DNA from: a virus
IMG/VR virus record: IMGVR_UViG_3300025789_000070
Location: 1 to 43,778 of that record
Length of the DNA stretch: 43,778 nt
Strand: one strand, 5' to 3'
Part shown: positions 1-6,724 of the stretch, piece after piece
Position numbering within the stretch: the first letter of the stretch is position 1
How the letters are laid out: each line of letters opens with the position of its first letter
Notes under the pieces: model-generated
Seen by the model: the letters and a program-made list of their open reading frames with translations, nothing else
Database searches by the model: none
Told to the model about the DNA's origin: nothing
Position numbers and translations under genes: made by a program

Positions 1-195
1 TTGTGTTTTTCATATAGTAAAAGTAAAAAGTAATTTTGATATTTAAAAGCTCTTTAGAATATATTTCTTTTTATAATATCAAATCTATTTTAGATTTACT
101 CCCCCTTCTACTTTCTTTTCACGTGCGTATAATCTAGAGATATTTATTATAATAGAGGATTTTAATTCAATTTAATTTTTATTTCTTTTTATTTT

Positions 196-247
196 AAAAA
201 AATACCTTTTTTATTTTCTAGTCTGCCTAGATACCTTTTTTGTTTTT
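196..247. repeat. 50-bp direct repeat, copy A
   Basis: This copy and the one at 523-574 share the plan A7-TACCTTTTTT-(A/G)TTTTCT-(A/G)GTCT(A/G)CC(C/T)AG-ATACCTTTTTTGTTTT. Each copy itself contains the 16-mer ATACCTTTTTTGTTTT twice, with one base changed in the first instance here. A third, weaker relative lies at 253-275. Differences between the copies are mostly transitions. The role is unknown; a protein-binding or transcription-control site is possible. Confidence 0.7.
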
Positions 248-294
248 ATAGTAAAAAATACTTTTTTTGTTTTTTCTCCAAAACTAGTATATTT

Positions 295-496
295 ATGAAT
301 GTAAGAGCAGTTGATTTATTATATAGTCTGCGTAGCAATTAGGCCACTGGTCCAGAGTAGCATAGCCCTAGCGCTTGGAAATGGATGACACAGAAAAAAA
401 TAAATAGACCTCTCTTATAGACATTATATCACTGCAGGCCCACAAGGTGTATCTGATCTAGCTTCAGATCTCGTTGATGTCAATGATCCTTGCTAA
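295..496 (+). pseudogene. Shattered plus-strand coding remnant
   Basis: Position 295 opens a reading frame of 15 residues (MNVRAVDLLYSLRSN) ending in TAG at 340-342. Further on, the +1 frame from 404 to a TAA at 494-496 reads as protein-like sequence ending ASDLVDVNDPC, and a third frame gives MDDTEKNK around 382. The motif TATATTTATG (288-297), like motifs found before several minus-strand genes, overlaps the ATG. The pieces could be one decayed gene with several indels; I do not recognise the product. Chance coding in three frames cannot be excluded. Confidence 0.3.
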
Positions 497-522
497 ATAG
501 GAAGTCAATCGGTAGAGACTAT

Positions 523-574
523 AAAAAAATACCTTTTTTGTTTTCTGGTCTACCCAGATACCTTTTTTGTTTTA
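523..574. repeat. 50-bp direct repeat, copy B
   Basis: Second copy of the repeat at 196-247, same orientation, separated by about 275 bp that contain the shattered plus-strand remnant. Both internal 16-mers ATACCTTTTTTGTTTT are exact in this copy. Confidence 0.7.
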
Positions 575-600
575 CCTTTGCAGGAGACCTCTGGTGCCTG

Positions 601-813
601 TTAAAAATTTTTTTTTGCTAATACTAGATAGTATACATCATATCCAAATAACAGCATAGCTAATAGTGATATTACTATAATCATATAGACTAATCGCTTT
701 TCATCTCTGCGAAAGTATGTATACGCTGGAGTAAATAGTGTCACTATACTTGCAAATAGAGTTATAAAATTAAAAATTAATATTATTGTATTAATCATGA
801 TAAGTAGTCCCAT
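601..813 (-). CDS. Small two-helix membrane protein
   Basis: A 70-residue protein with two hydrophobic stretches, about residues 4-28 and 40-65, separated by a short charged loop (FRRDEKR) and ending KKNF, so it is probably a small inner-membrane protein. It starts at ATG 813; an in-frame ATG at 798 is an alternative. No family was recognised. It is the last minus-strand gene before the non-coding left end. Short hydrophobic frames arise easily in AT-rich DNA, so confidence is moderate. Confidence 0.5.
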   Translation of the reverse strand: MGLLIMINTIILIFNFITLFASIVTLFTPAYTYFRRDEKRLVYMIIVISLLAMLLFGYDVYYLVLAKKNF

Positions 814-1101
814 ATTGATTTACGCGTTTTTTCTATAAAAATAATAAAAAATTTTTTAAAAAAATAATAATTTTCGCAAGTTTACGCATATTTATAGATA
901 GAGAAGATTTATTAATTCACTCGAAAGATTAATTTTTTCCTGTGAGTTTCAAAGTCCTGGAACCCACCCTCCCAGTTTTACTAAAATCGACTCTCTATAA
1001 TCCCCTTCTTTATACCGATATTTTACACCTATTTACCTAATTTTTAAGAGATCGCCTCTTATACCTACTTTACTACTATTTCTATAGGATTTACCACGCC
1101 C
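814..1101. other. Gene-poor stretch
   Basis: No start codon with a reasonable frame is seen on the minus strand apart from an 18-codon lysine- and leucine-rich frame near 860. No hairpin terminator or tRNA-like element was recognised. Confidence 0.5.
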
Positions 1102-1352
1102 CTATTTTTTTATTCTAAAAAATCTGTTATAATTAAATTTCTTTGATTTCTTTGGTTCTGCTAATGGACTTTCAAATAGAGTAATGCGGGGGGCTATTGT
1201 ATTTGCAATGTCAAATATAACGTATGGGCATTAATCTCTGATACTTGAAATCTACCTCCTATAGAGTAGGCCTGCCTTGTCCATCTATATACTCTGATTG
1301 CACTTATTATATAAATTCCTATTAGGATCATTCTTGTTATTAATGGTGTCAT
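1102..1352 (-). pseudogene. Small membrane protein gene with apparent frameshift
   Basis: From ATG 1352 a 52-codon frame (stop TAG at 1194-1196) encodes a hydrophobic N-terminal helix, roughly residues 4-20, followed by a basic segment RVYRWTRQ. A second frame, reached by a -1 shift between about 1225 and 1197, continues with protein-like sequence (VIFDIANTIAPRITLFESP, then a lysine-rich tail) to TAG at 1102. Joined, they would give a protein of about 83 residues with one membrane helix and a basic cytoplasmic tail. A run of six G lies at 1188-1193, but no classical slippery heptamer is seen at the junction. It may be a decayed gene, a sequencing indel, or two unrelated short frames. A possible ribosome site (AAGGT) precedes the ATG. 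Confidence 0.4.
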
Positions 1353-1520
1353 ACCTTGTTTTTTTATTATAAATTATATTATTATACTTCTTTTATAAAC
1401 TCTCTGCTTTATTTATATCCTGGAGTGCTATTCTCTATACTAGTGATCTTATCTATATTATTCTTATAGTTATTGTTATAGATCTATTTTAATTATGCTC
1501 TCCTTCTTTATTGTCTTGGG

Positions 1521-1679
1521 TTACTCCTTGATTATTAATTCTGGATATGTCTCTATTATATTCACTATCTTATTTACTATTTCTTTTGGTCCAAATGTGG
1601 TTTTCCAATCAAACTCATCACTTACTTTATTAACCCACTCCATATACAATTTATATACCTCCTTTTCATCTATTTTCAT
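1521..1679 (-). CDS. Small hypothetical protein (52 aa)
   Basis: A 52-residue charged, helical protein (starts MKIDEKEVYKLYMEWVNKVS, ends YPELIIKE) that is too short to stand out by length. Its ATG overlaps the stop of the upstream gene in an ATGA junction (1679-1676), which indicates translational coupling and supports the call. The plus-strand frame covering 1495-1761 is the antisense shadow of this gene and its neighbour. Function unknown. Confidence 0.65.
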   Translation of the reverse strand: MKIDEKEVYKLYMEWVNKVSDEFDWKTTFGPKEIVNKIVNIIETYPELIIKE

Positions 1680-1918
1680 TTCATACTATTTTTTAGGTTC
1701 TCGATGGCTTGCAAATTGGGTACGATACAAATTTTACTTCCCTCTGAAAATACCTTATTAATTGAGAATAGGTATTTATCAGGATTGTTGAACACCTCGT
1801 CAATAGCCTCTTTTCGTGCTGCGTTGAGGGCTTGTTCTATCTTAGAATAATCCTCGGTGGTTAAATCTTCCTGCAATTCAGGGAAGTACTCTTGAATTAT
1901 ATTGTGCGCTGTTCTCAT
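1676..1918 (-). CDS. Hypothetical protein (80 aa)
   Basis: An 80-residue protein with a strongly charged helical middle (EQALNAARKEAIDEVF) and an acidic N-terminal region. Its start (ATG 1918-1916) overlaps by four bases the stop of another frame in the ATGA arrangement, and its own stop overlaps the next gene in the same way, so it sits in a tightly coupled run of tiny genes. No family recognised. Confidence 0.6.
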   Translation of the reverse strand: MRTAHNIIQEYFPELQEDLTTEDYSKIEQALNAARKEAIDEVFNNPDKYLFSINKVFSEGSKICIVPNLQAIENLKNSMK

Positions 1919-2025
1919 TTTTTCTCCATTTTAGTTTTAACAATCTCCACCGCTCGCTCTATAGCGGCTATGAGGGCTGCTCCATCGGTATCGGGGACGA
2001 GGAAATGTAGGAGAAATCCGAATCC
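1915..2025 (-). pseudogene. Out-of-frame coding-like segment without a start
   Basis: In a frame different from the gene at 1968-2150, an open stretch ending in TGA at 1917-1915 encodes DGAALIAAIERAVEIVKTK, an amphipathic-helix-like sequence with coding character. It has no ATG before 1929, only upstream stop codons. It ends in an ATGA overlap with the next gene, the same junction style used between the real genes here. It may be the tail of a gene whose start was lost, or may be joined to the upstream frame by a shift. Confidence 0.3.
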
Positions 2026-2150
2026 TTAAACGGCTCAGTTAGCCCCGCAACATACCAGTCTTCACAATACCATTCGGCAATCATTGGGGTTTTATCTTGG
2101 TCATTATTGAGTACGTAATAATAACCCTCTTTTCGTTCTTTCCTTTCCAT
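1968..2150 (-). CDS. Small DUF551-like protein
   Basis: A 60-residue protein with a basic start (MERKERKEGYYYVLNN) and an aromatic-rich body (AEWYCEDWYVAG) ending in an F..I...PIP.EQP pattern. Spaced tryptophans and a closing proline motif resemble small DUF551-type proteins of gut Bacteroidetes and their phages, as does its neighbour at 2387-2737. The biochemical role of these proteins is not known. It starts at ATG 2150. Confidence 0.5.
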   Translation of the reverse strand: MERKERKEGYYYVLNNDQDKTPMIAEWYCEDWYVAGLTEPFKDSDFSYISSSPIPMEQPS

Positions 2151-2202
2151 TAGTTTCTGTGTTTTTATTCGCTACCTGCGGGGTTTTACTTATTTTTATT
2201 TT

Positions 2203-2229
2203 TGCTCCAATGCCCGAATCGAACGGGCA
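2203..2229 (-). other. tRNA 3'-end-like T-arm fragment
   Basis: On the minus strand the bases read GCCCG-TTCGATT-CGGGC, a 5-bp stem with a perfect T-loop, followed by ATTGGAG and C as an acceptor-like tail. No matching 5' acceptor strand (CTCCAAT), D-arm or anticodon arm lies upstream at the right distance, so it is not a complete tRNA. A bare tRNA 3' end is what an attachment site or a recombination scar would leave. It lies in the 230-bp gap between two accessory genes. Confidence 0.3.
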
Positions 2230-2386
2230 AGAAACCATTTTGGAATGTGTTAGTAACAATTAAAATCAGTAGTGCTTAGTTGATATGGCAATCCTTTAGA
2301 CTTCCACATAAACCTGTTCCACATTTTAGACTTTGCATTATCGAACGGACTTCATCCGTGCTGAATATCTTAGAGTGGCGCATGGG

Positions 2387-2737
2387 TTATGGTTTTAAGG
2401 GTGAATCAATTAATTCCATCCAGTATTCATCATCATTTGGTTTTCTATTGCCGTACTGCCATCTTTTTTGACCTGTTGTGCAATCCTTCGTTATGTAGTC
2501 TATTGTTTGATTATCATACTCAGGATGCCCTTCAACCCTATAGTCAGACCTGATTACTTTTTTGTTAATTGGCGGAGGGTCTGAACTAACGTGATGCCAC
2601 TTTAGTTTATAAAATCCCTTATTTTGTTCTTCGTAGTAATACTCTGCATAATGTTGCATCATTTCGGCTATTGGAGATTTTTGGTAAAAGTCTCCTTTTG
2701 TTGATAGCCATTCTTGTGGTGTTTGTACTTCTTTCAT
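2387..2737 (-). CDS. DUF551-family-like protein
   Basis: A 116-residue protein. The C-terminal half has the layout of DUF551: a tryptophan followed by a conserved V.SDPPP...KV segment at about residues 47-62, a variable middle, then YWMELIDSPLKP at the end. The N-terminal part (QEWLSTKGDFYQKSPIAEMM) resembles the short helical prefix found with this domain in Bacteroidetes prophages. Function is not established. Base composition is visibly richer in G and C than in the genes further right, suggesting separate ancestry for the 1.9-3.4 kb segment. Confidence 0.6.
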   Translation of the reverse strand: MKEVQTPQEWLSTKGDFYQKSPIAEMMQHYAEYYYEEQNKGFYKLKWHHVSSDPPPINKKVIRSDYRVEGHPEYDNQTIDYITKDCTTGQKRWQYGNRKPNDDEYWMELIDSPLKP

Positions 2738-2761
2738 AATCTTCTTTGAGTGAGTGGTTAG

Positions 2762-3382
2762 TTAAATAAGGTTAGATATTCTTAATAAATGATTGATGTC
2801 ATATTCAGTAGCATTCCCGTAAAGTCCACCTGCATTTACAATTCCTAAGTCTTGATTTGACCACGCATATGGCTTATAACCATCCCATTCCTTGCCCTCA
2901 TAAACTAACCACGATGCACATGTATTTTCAGGAACAAAAACGGTGTGAATAGTAGACGCTTTCATAAATTGAGATTCACCCTGAAGAATATTTGTGGTGC
3001 TAACATCCTGTAAAAAATCGGTACCGTCTTTTATAAATCGCATTGTATCGGTGTTTATTTTAGAAGAATATATCCACCTATCAAATTCCATGCAATCATT
3101 ACCTGTAACCTCATTAACTACCCTGACAATCTTGTTTTGCAAAATACCATTAGTGACATGTAGTGTCAATTGGCAATGATGTGGGTGATAAGCCAACGAT
3201 ATAGGAGTTGTACAATTTTTCCATAGTTCATGATTATAGTCAGCTACATACAACCTTATTCTACTTTCTGGGCAATCTACTAACATAATGCTATGCATAC
3301 CCATAACATGACAGTTTAAAAGTGATTTGGATAATATCTTATCCATGTTTGTTTTTAGGAGGTGCTTTATCAAATGTTTCAT
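2762..3382 (-). CDS. Hypothetical protein, possibly cupin-like
   Basis: A 206-residue protein from ATG 3382 (start MKHLIKHLLKTNMDKIL). I prefer this to the upstream TTG at 3415 because it begins a more natural N-terminus behind the promoter-like site near 3440. The sequence is beta-rich, with a histidine cluster (SLAYHPHHCQLTLHV) and a later stretch HTVFVPENTCASWLVYEG that together resemble cupin-type barrels, although I cannot identify a full metal set. Function unknown. Confidence 0.55.
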   Translation of the reverse strand: MKHLIKHLLKTNMDKILSKSLLNCHVMGMHSIMLVDCPESRIRLYVADYNHELWKNCTTPISLAYHPHHCQLTLHVTNGILQNKIVRVVNEVTGNDCMEFDRWIYSSKINTDTMRFIKDGTDFLQDVSTTNILQGESQFMKASTIHTVFVPENTCASWLVYEGKEWDGYKPYAWSNQDLGIVNAGGLYGNATEYDINHLLRISNLI

Positions 3383-3439
3383 ACTGTTTCTTTTTACCTG
3401 CGCCGTTGGTAGCAAGGTGGTGAGTTAATTATTATGATG

Positions 3440-3447
3440 TAAAAGTA
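3440..3447 (-). promoter_or_regulatory. Bacteroidetes-type promoter -7 element
   Basis: The minus strand reads TACTTTTA, one base from the Bacteroidetes consensus TAnnTTTG, about 58 bp upstream of the start at 3382. The -33 region is only weakly T-rich. Confidence 0.4.
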
Positions 3448-3487
3448 CAACTATTTTTTGATAAAAAAAACTTTTTATAAAATATTT

Positions 3488-4174
3488 TTATGACAAATAT
3501 TTAGAAAGATTAATAGCTGCCCGTTTTGCCTCTTCTAAAGTCTCTATTATTTTACTACCTCGTTTTCTAAATGGAATATAATCACATATATTTTTATCAT
3601 CACTATCACTATTATTCATATCATACTCAAATCCAGCCCACTCCCACTCTTCATAATCTTCTTCTTTTGGAATATATGTCTCTTCAAATAATTTATCTCC
3701 TATATAAAATGGCGCACCTCCTCTATGTGTAAATCCATAATATGCCTCAAGTTTTTCATTATCATATATCTCTGCTACTCCAATAGGGTAATCTTGGCAA
3801 ACTTTAAAATTATTTTTATAATAAAACCAACCAATAGTGGCATCGCCTATATAATTACCATCTGCAGTTACAAAACTATCATATAAGTAAAATATTTCTG
3901 GATTAGTCGAATGAGACAAAAATGGATCTTCAATTTTATAATCCCTAATAAATCCACCAGTTTTAGTCTCTATTAAATGTACTTTTTCTTTATTAAGAAT
4001 CATTTTACTAGTTGTCTTAGAGAGTTTTGTGGGCATTATTCTACTTACAAGTTTAGTAAATCCAAGATCTAGATGAATTTTATTTAGTACACCATCTGAA
4101 ATACTCGTATAATGTGGATATTTTTCAAATTTCAATACTATTCTACCTTGATAAATTGTTTGGTTTTTAATCAT
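3488..4174 (-). CDS. Hypothetical protein (228 aa)
   Basis: A soluble protein of 228 residues. A conserved-looking centre is rich in aromatic residues and glycine (YYGFTHRGGAPFYIGDKLFE, about residues 145-165), followed by an acidic loop and a helical tail (ETLEEAKRAAINLSKYLS). No signal peptide, membrane segment or known catalytic motif was recognised. It starts at ATG 4174 and is preceded by a possible 22-codon gene. It lies in the accessory region with host-type promoters. Confidence 0.6.
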   Translation of the reverse strand: MIKNQTIYQGRIVLKFEKYPHYTSISDGVLNKIHLDLGFTKLVSRIMPTKLSKTTSKMILNKEKVHLIETKTGGFIRDYKIEDPFLSHSTNPEIFYLYDSFVTADGNYIGDATIGWFYYKNNFKVCQDYPIGVAEIYDNEKLEAYYGFTHRGGAPFYIGDKLFEETYIPKEEDYEEWEWAGFEYDMNNSDSDDKNICDYIPFRKRGSKIIETLEEAKRAAINLSKYLS

Positions 4175-4201
4175 CTTTTTTTATTTTATTTATTATTAAT
4201 A

Positions 4202-4270
4202 TTATTTTATATGTGTCTCTGAAATAATTTCAAAATCACTATCTGAAATTTTTCTAATATCTAAATTCAT
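4202..4270 (-). CDS. Possible 22-residue peptide
   Basis: ATG 4270 opens a frame of 22 codons (MNLDIRKISDSDFEIISETH, then two residues and a stop) ending TAA at 4202. Codon use resembles the neighbours and the frame lies immediately upstream of the gene at 3488-4174, so it may be a leader peptide or a tiny gene. The evidence is only its protein-like composition. Confidence 0.3.
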   Translation of the reverse strand: MNLDIRKISDSDFEIISETHIK

Positions 4271-4419
4271 ATATTTTTATTTATAGATTCACTTGAAATT
4301 TAAATTAAATTTAGATGTTATTCTTGATCATCTAATACTCTATAATATAATACTTTGATTTTATTATTTAAATAGCAAATTTAATAATCTGGATAGCTTT
4401 AATTTAGTTTAAGAGTATA

Positions 4420-4677
4420 TTATAATGACAATTTACTAATAAAAGTACTTATTGGTACACATTTTATTTTATTATCATTTTGAATTGTATAATTTACAAA
4501 AACACTCGTATGACCAAAAAATATAGAAGTAACTGTCTTATCTTTATAAACAGAGCCAATTTTAATCAAAATCATGGTTTTATTATTATGATCTGGATAA
4601 TATACTCTTTCATACTGATTAGTTTTATGTTTAAGTGGCCAATAGATCGGTGTAGATTGGTATTTAATATTGCTCAT
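4420..4677 (-). CDS. Hypothetical protein (85 aa)
   Basis: A basic, beta-rich 85-residue protein with tyrosine- and threonine-rich stretches (YQSTPIYWPLKHKTNQYERV; SIFFGHTSVFVNYTIQN). The alternation of hydrophobic and polar residues suggests a small SH3-like or OB-like barrel, but no family is recognised. A promoter-like TACTTTTA lies only about five bases before the ATG, so the transcript may be nearly leaderless. Confidence 0.55.
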   Translation of the reverse strand: MSNIKYQSTPIYWPLKHKTNQYERVYYPDHNNKTMILIKIGSVYKDKTVTSIFFGHTSVFVNYTIQNDNKIKCVPISTFISKLSL

Positions 4678-4681
4678 AAAG

Positions 4682-4689
4682 TAAAAGTA
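4682..4689 (-). promoter_or_regulatory. Bacteroidetes-type promoter -7 element
   Basis: TACTTTTA on the minus strand, five bases before the start codon at 4677. It matches TAnnTTTG at all fixed positions except the last. The closeness to the ATG would give a very short 5' leader. Confidence 0.35.
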
Positions 4690-4733
4690 TTATATTATTG
4701 ATTAGAGATAAAGTCTAAATTTTAAGTATAAAA

Positions 4734-4762
4734 AAAAGACCTACTTTTTTTGTAGGTCTTTT
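4734..4762. terminator. Bidirectional intrinsic terminator
   Basis: A perfect 11-bp inverted repeat AAAAGACCTAC / GTAGGTCTTTT with a loop of seven T. Read on the minus strand it follows the HTH gene ending at 4789 and is followed by a T-rich tract, giving a standard intrinsic terminator. It also has the A/T flanks to work in the other direction. Confidence 0.8.
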
Positions 4763-4788
4763 AATAAGTAATGTCTCTTTTTTATTAA

Positions 4789-5034
4789 TTAGTTAATCTC
4801 AGAGACTATTTCAGCATTTTGCTTACGATTACGAGCCATATTAAAAATATGATTCATAATGCGAGTATTAAACTGCTTACCACTTACTACATCACTTACA
4901 TGTGTAATAGAATAACCAGTACGCTCTGCTGTAAGAGTAATATCACCATTACGGAGACGGCGATTAGCGATGATCGCTTTTTGAATGTAAGAACGAGTCT
5001 TGTACTGCTTTGGACGATTTGTTTGATTCCTCAT
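4789..5034 (-). CDS. Small helix-turn-helix DNA-binding protein
   Basis: An 81-residue basic protein. Residues 28-60 (GDITLTAERTGYSITHVSDV then SGKQFNTRIMN) form a helix-turn-helix of the type seen in small Bacteroidetes phage regulators, where a transcription factor-like TGYS.THVSDV segment is the recognition region. It is bracketed by its own promoter (5073-5080) and terminator (4734-4762), so it is a single-gene transcription unit. It probably acts as an early regulator; the target is unknown. Confidence 0.65.
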   Translation of the reverse strand: MRNQTNRPKQYKTRSYIQKAIIANRRLRNGDITLTAERTGYSITHVSDVVSGKQFNTRIMNHIFNMARNRKQNAEIVSEIN

Positions 5035-5072
5035 TTTTTTGAGTTTTTATGTGTTAAAAATAGATTACAATA

Positions 5073-5080
5073 CAAAAGTA
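5073..5080 (-). promoter_or_regulatory. Bacteroidetes-type promoter -7 element
   Basis: The minus strand reads TACTTTTG, an exact match to TAnnTTTG, about 39 bp before the HTH gene start at 5034. It is the best promoter candidate in the window and supports a Bacteroidetes host. Confidence 0.6.
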
Positions 5081-5124
5081 AAAATAATAGATGAGATATA
5101 AAAACTTATTTTCTAAGTATAGTA

Positions 5125-5340
5125 TTAATTTACTACTCTTTTATTTTTATAAAATTTCATATTTTCTATAAGATCATCCAAAAATTTTTCAAATTTAGAC
5201 CTTAATGCATCATTTGGATCTCCTTCAGTAGATTCAATAAATTGTTTAAATGAATAAATGTCTACTTCAAATCCGGCTATTCCATTTTCACTAAAAAATG
5301 TGGAGACTGTTTCTTGTGGAAATTCGATGTGATTGTTCAT
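5125..5340 (-). CDS. Hypothetical protein (71 aa)
   Basis: An acidic N-terminal half (EFPQETVSTFFSENGIAGFE) is followed by a helical, lysine-rich C-terminus (LDDLIENMKFYKNKRV). No family recognised. It is one of four consecutive small genes (5125-6023) with short gaps that read as one operon. Confidence 0.55.
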   Translation of the reverse strand: MNNHIEFPQETVSTFFSENGIAGFEVDIYSFKQFIESTEGDPNDALRSKFEKFLDDLIENMKFYKNKRVVN

Positions 5341-5357
5341 AACTTTTAATTTTTATT

Positions 5358-5561
5358 TTATTGGTTTAAAATACCGTATTTTATTTTTAGGGTATCTATA
5401 TAATATTTTATAGCCCTGTCTGTATTAGAAGATTTTATATTCGATCCTGAATTTGTATTATTAAGACACTCGGAATATCCTAATAGATATGCATATTCCA
5501 TAGATATTCTTATTTGATCTATTAATTCTTCAGGAGAAATTACCTTATTATTATCTTCCAT
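5358..5561 (-). CDS. Hypothetical protein (67 aa)
   Basis: A 67-residue, mainly helical protein with a segment EELIDQIRISMEYAYLLGYS and a serine- and asparagine-rich linker before a second helix. This layout resembles small phage proteins with an alpha-helical hairpin, but no family can be named. It lies 11 bp from its upstream neighbour. Confidence 0.55.
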   Translation of the reverse strand: MEDNNKVISPEELIDQIRISMEYAYLLGYSECLNNTNSGSNIKSSNTDRAIKYYIDTLKIKYGILNQ

Positions 5562-5572
5562 AAAATATAATT

Positions 5573-5758
5573 TTATTCTTCATCATGTAATATTAAATTA
5601 TTACTCATATTACCTCCAGACTCTTCAAGATTTTTTTTACCTTTATTAATAAGTTCTATAATTTTTTTCTTGATCTCTTTTAGAGAAGTTGCATATTGTT
5701 TTACTTGCTCTTGTTCGTAGTCTGGTAATGTGCTTATAGCTTCTTTAATATTTGACAT
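5573..5758 (-). CDS. Small coiled-coil protein
   Basis: A 61-residue highly charged protein. Residues 12-46 (EQEQVKQYATSLKEIKKKII and onward) have the heptad character of a coiled coil. No function can be assigned. It belongs to the small-gene operon 5125-6023. Confidence 0.5.
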   Translation of the reverse strand: MSNIKEAISTLPDYEQEQVKQYATSLKEIKKKIIELINKGKKNLEESGGNMSNNLILHDEE

Positions 5759-5774
5759 ACAGATAAATTATTTT

Positions 5775-6023
5775 TTAATAAATATCTGAATTTGATGATA
5801 TAGATTTAAGTCTCTGTATTTCTTGAGCTATTTTAGGATCTCTTATGATCTCTATTGAAGAGACTTCATTGCTCTCTGTGCCTTCTGTAACTATTAATCC
5901 TGTAAATTTAGATGTTTCTGAGTGATTTACGCATGTGGTTTTATATCCCAATGCTGCTCTTTTTGGATGTATTTCTACATTACAAATTTTACAATAGTAC
6001 TTATTCTCTAATTCTTGCTGCAT
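5775..6023 (-). CDS. Small zinc-finger protein
   Basis: An 82-residue protein. Residues 11-34 hold CKIC, then a basic stretch (HPKRAALGYKTT), then CVNH, a layout close to the single treble-clef zinc finger of DksA/TraR-like proteins, with the last ligand possibly His. The C-terminal half is helical and acidic (DPKIAQEIQRLKSISS). It may bind nucleic acid or RNA polymerase; this is inference from the finger type alone. Confidence 0.55.
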   Translation of the reverse strand: MQQELENKYYCKICNVEIHPKRAALGYKTTCVNHSETSKFTGLIVTEGTESNEVSSIEIIRDPKIAQEIQRLKSISSNSDIY

Positions 6024-6111
6024 ACTTATTCAAAACTGATTTAAAATATAAAATTAAATAAAAATTTTGTAAATAAAAAATTTAACTTTTGTGTTTATTT
6101 TGATAATACTT

Positions 6112-6201
6112 TAATATTTTTTTATTTTTACGTGATATTGAAAGTATAATTATTGTTAAAATGAATATTATATATACAAAATAAGACATAATGAATTCCA
6201 T
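6112..6201 (-). CDS. Tiny single-pass membrane protein (29 aa)
   Basis: ATG 6201 opens a frame of 29 codons: a hydrophobic helix (FIMSYFVYIIFILTIIILSI) and a basic tail SRKNKKY, consistent with a single-pass N-out membrane peptide. It lies eight bases downstream of a holin-like gene, so it may belong to the lysis functions. Hydrophobic frames are common in AT-rich DNA, so this is tentative. Confidence 0.4.
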
Positions 6202-6209
6202 ATTTAATA

Positions 6210-6515
6210 TTATTTATGGTTTATCATAAAAGTTAAAATAGACTTCTGTAATTCTGTTAATGCTCTTGTATTATCTTCTATAAGTTTAGCTAATCTATCA
6301 CGCTCTTCTATAAGTAAATTTGTCATATCTAATTGTACTTTATCTATCTTTTGCTCTAATTGTGCATTTCTCTCTACTAATTTTTGATATTGATGAAATG
6401 CAACCCAGGCAAGTATAACAGTAATTATCCCTAATATTCCATATTGTAATACATAGTTCTGATAAGAATTAAGTGGATTAGGCATTGGTGTTATATTAGA
6501 TTGTAATATTATCAT
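6210..6515 (-). CDS. Holin-like membrane/coiled-coil protein
   Basis: A 101-residue protein with one membrane helix at about residues 24-42 (YGILGIITVILAWVAFHQYQ) followed by a long charged coiled coil (residues 43-95). A short periplasmic N-terminus, one helix and a cytoplasmic coiled coil are typical of BhlA/UviB-type holin-like proteins, but no endolysin lies beside it, so the assignment is by architecture only. A TAATATTTATTA motif lies about 20 bp upstream of ATG 6515. Confidence 0.45.
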   Translation of the reverse strand: MIILQSNITPMPNPLNSYQNYVLQYGILGIITVILAWVAFHQYQKLVERNAQLEQKIDKVQLDMTNLLIEERDRLAKLIEDNTRALTELQKSILTFMINHK

Positions 6516-6575
6516 GGTAAATTTTTATAATAATAAATATTATCATTATTTAGAAAAAACCAAAATGTACTACTT

Positions 6576-6722
6576 TTATTTAGGAATTTTACTCTTTAAA
6601 AGACCATTAACATAAAATTTAAAATTTCCAATATCTATCTTTATTCCATTAAAAGTTATATATAAAGAAAATAAAATATATGCTAAGAGTCTTAAAAGAT
6701 TTCCCTTATTGATCTTTTTCAA
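6576..6722 (-). CDS. Small membrane protein with TTG start (48 aa)
   Basis: A frame of 48 residues begins at TTG 6722, two bases after the stop of the upstream gene. It encodes a basic N-terminus (KKINKGNLLR), a hydrophobic helix (LLAYILFSLYITF) and a basic tail ending LLKSKIPK. No ATG is available in frame. Close packing behind 6725-6919 and protein-like composition support it. Function unknown. Confidence 0.45.
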   Translation of the reverse strand: MKKINKGNLLRLLAYILFSLYITFNGIKIDIGNFKFYVNGLLKSKIPK

Positions 6723-6724
6723 AT

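Larger units (their letters stand above)
1..600. other. Largely non-coding left end
   Basis: No intact gene is visible on either strand. The stretch holds two copies of a 50-bp AT-rich direct repeat and short coding-like pieces on the plus strand, each described separately. All credible genes to the right run leftwards, while the coding-like pieces here run rightwards, so this may be a convergence point or a former gene boundary. Nothing else in it was recognised. Confidence 0.6.

Noticed and set aside
1495-1761. Plus-strand frame of 88 codons, hydrophobic
   Set aside because: It is antisense to the 52-aa and 80-aa minus-strand genes, which are joined by an ATGA overlap and have better coding character.
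2203-2275. Complete tRNA gene on the minus strand
   Set aside because: Only the T-arm and an acceptor-like 3' tail fit. No 5' acceptor strand, D-arm or anticodon arm is found at the required distances.
2345-2359. Small hairpin ACGGA-CTTCA-TCCGT as terminator
   Set aside because: Five base pairs without a following U-tract on the minus strand; too weak to call.
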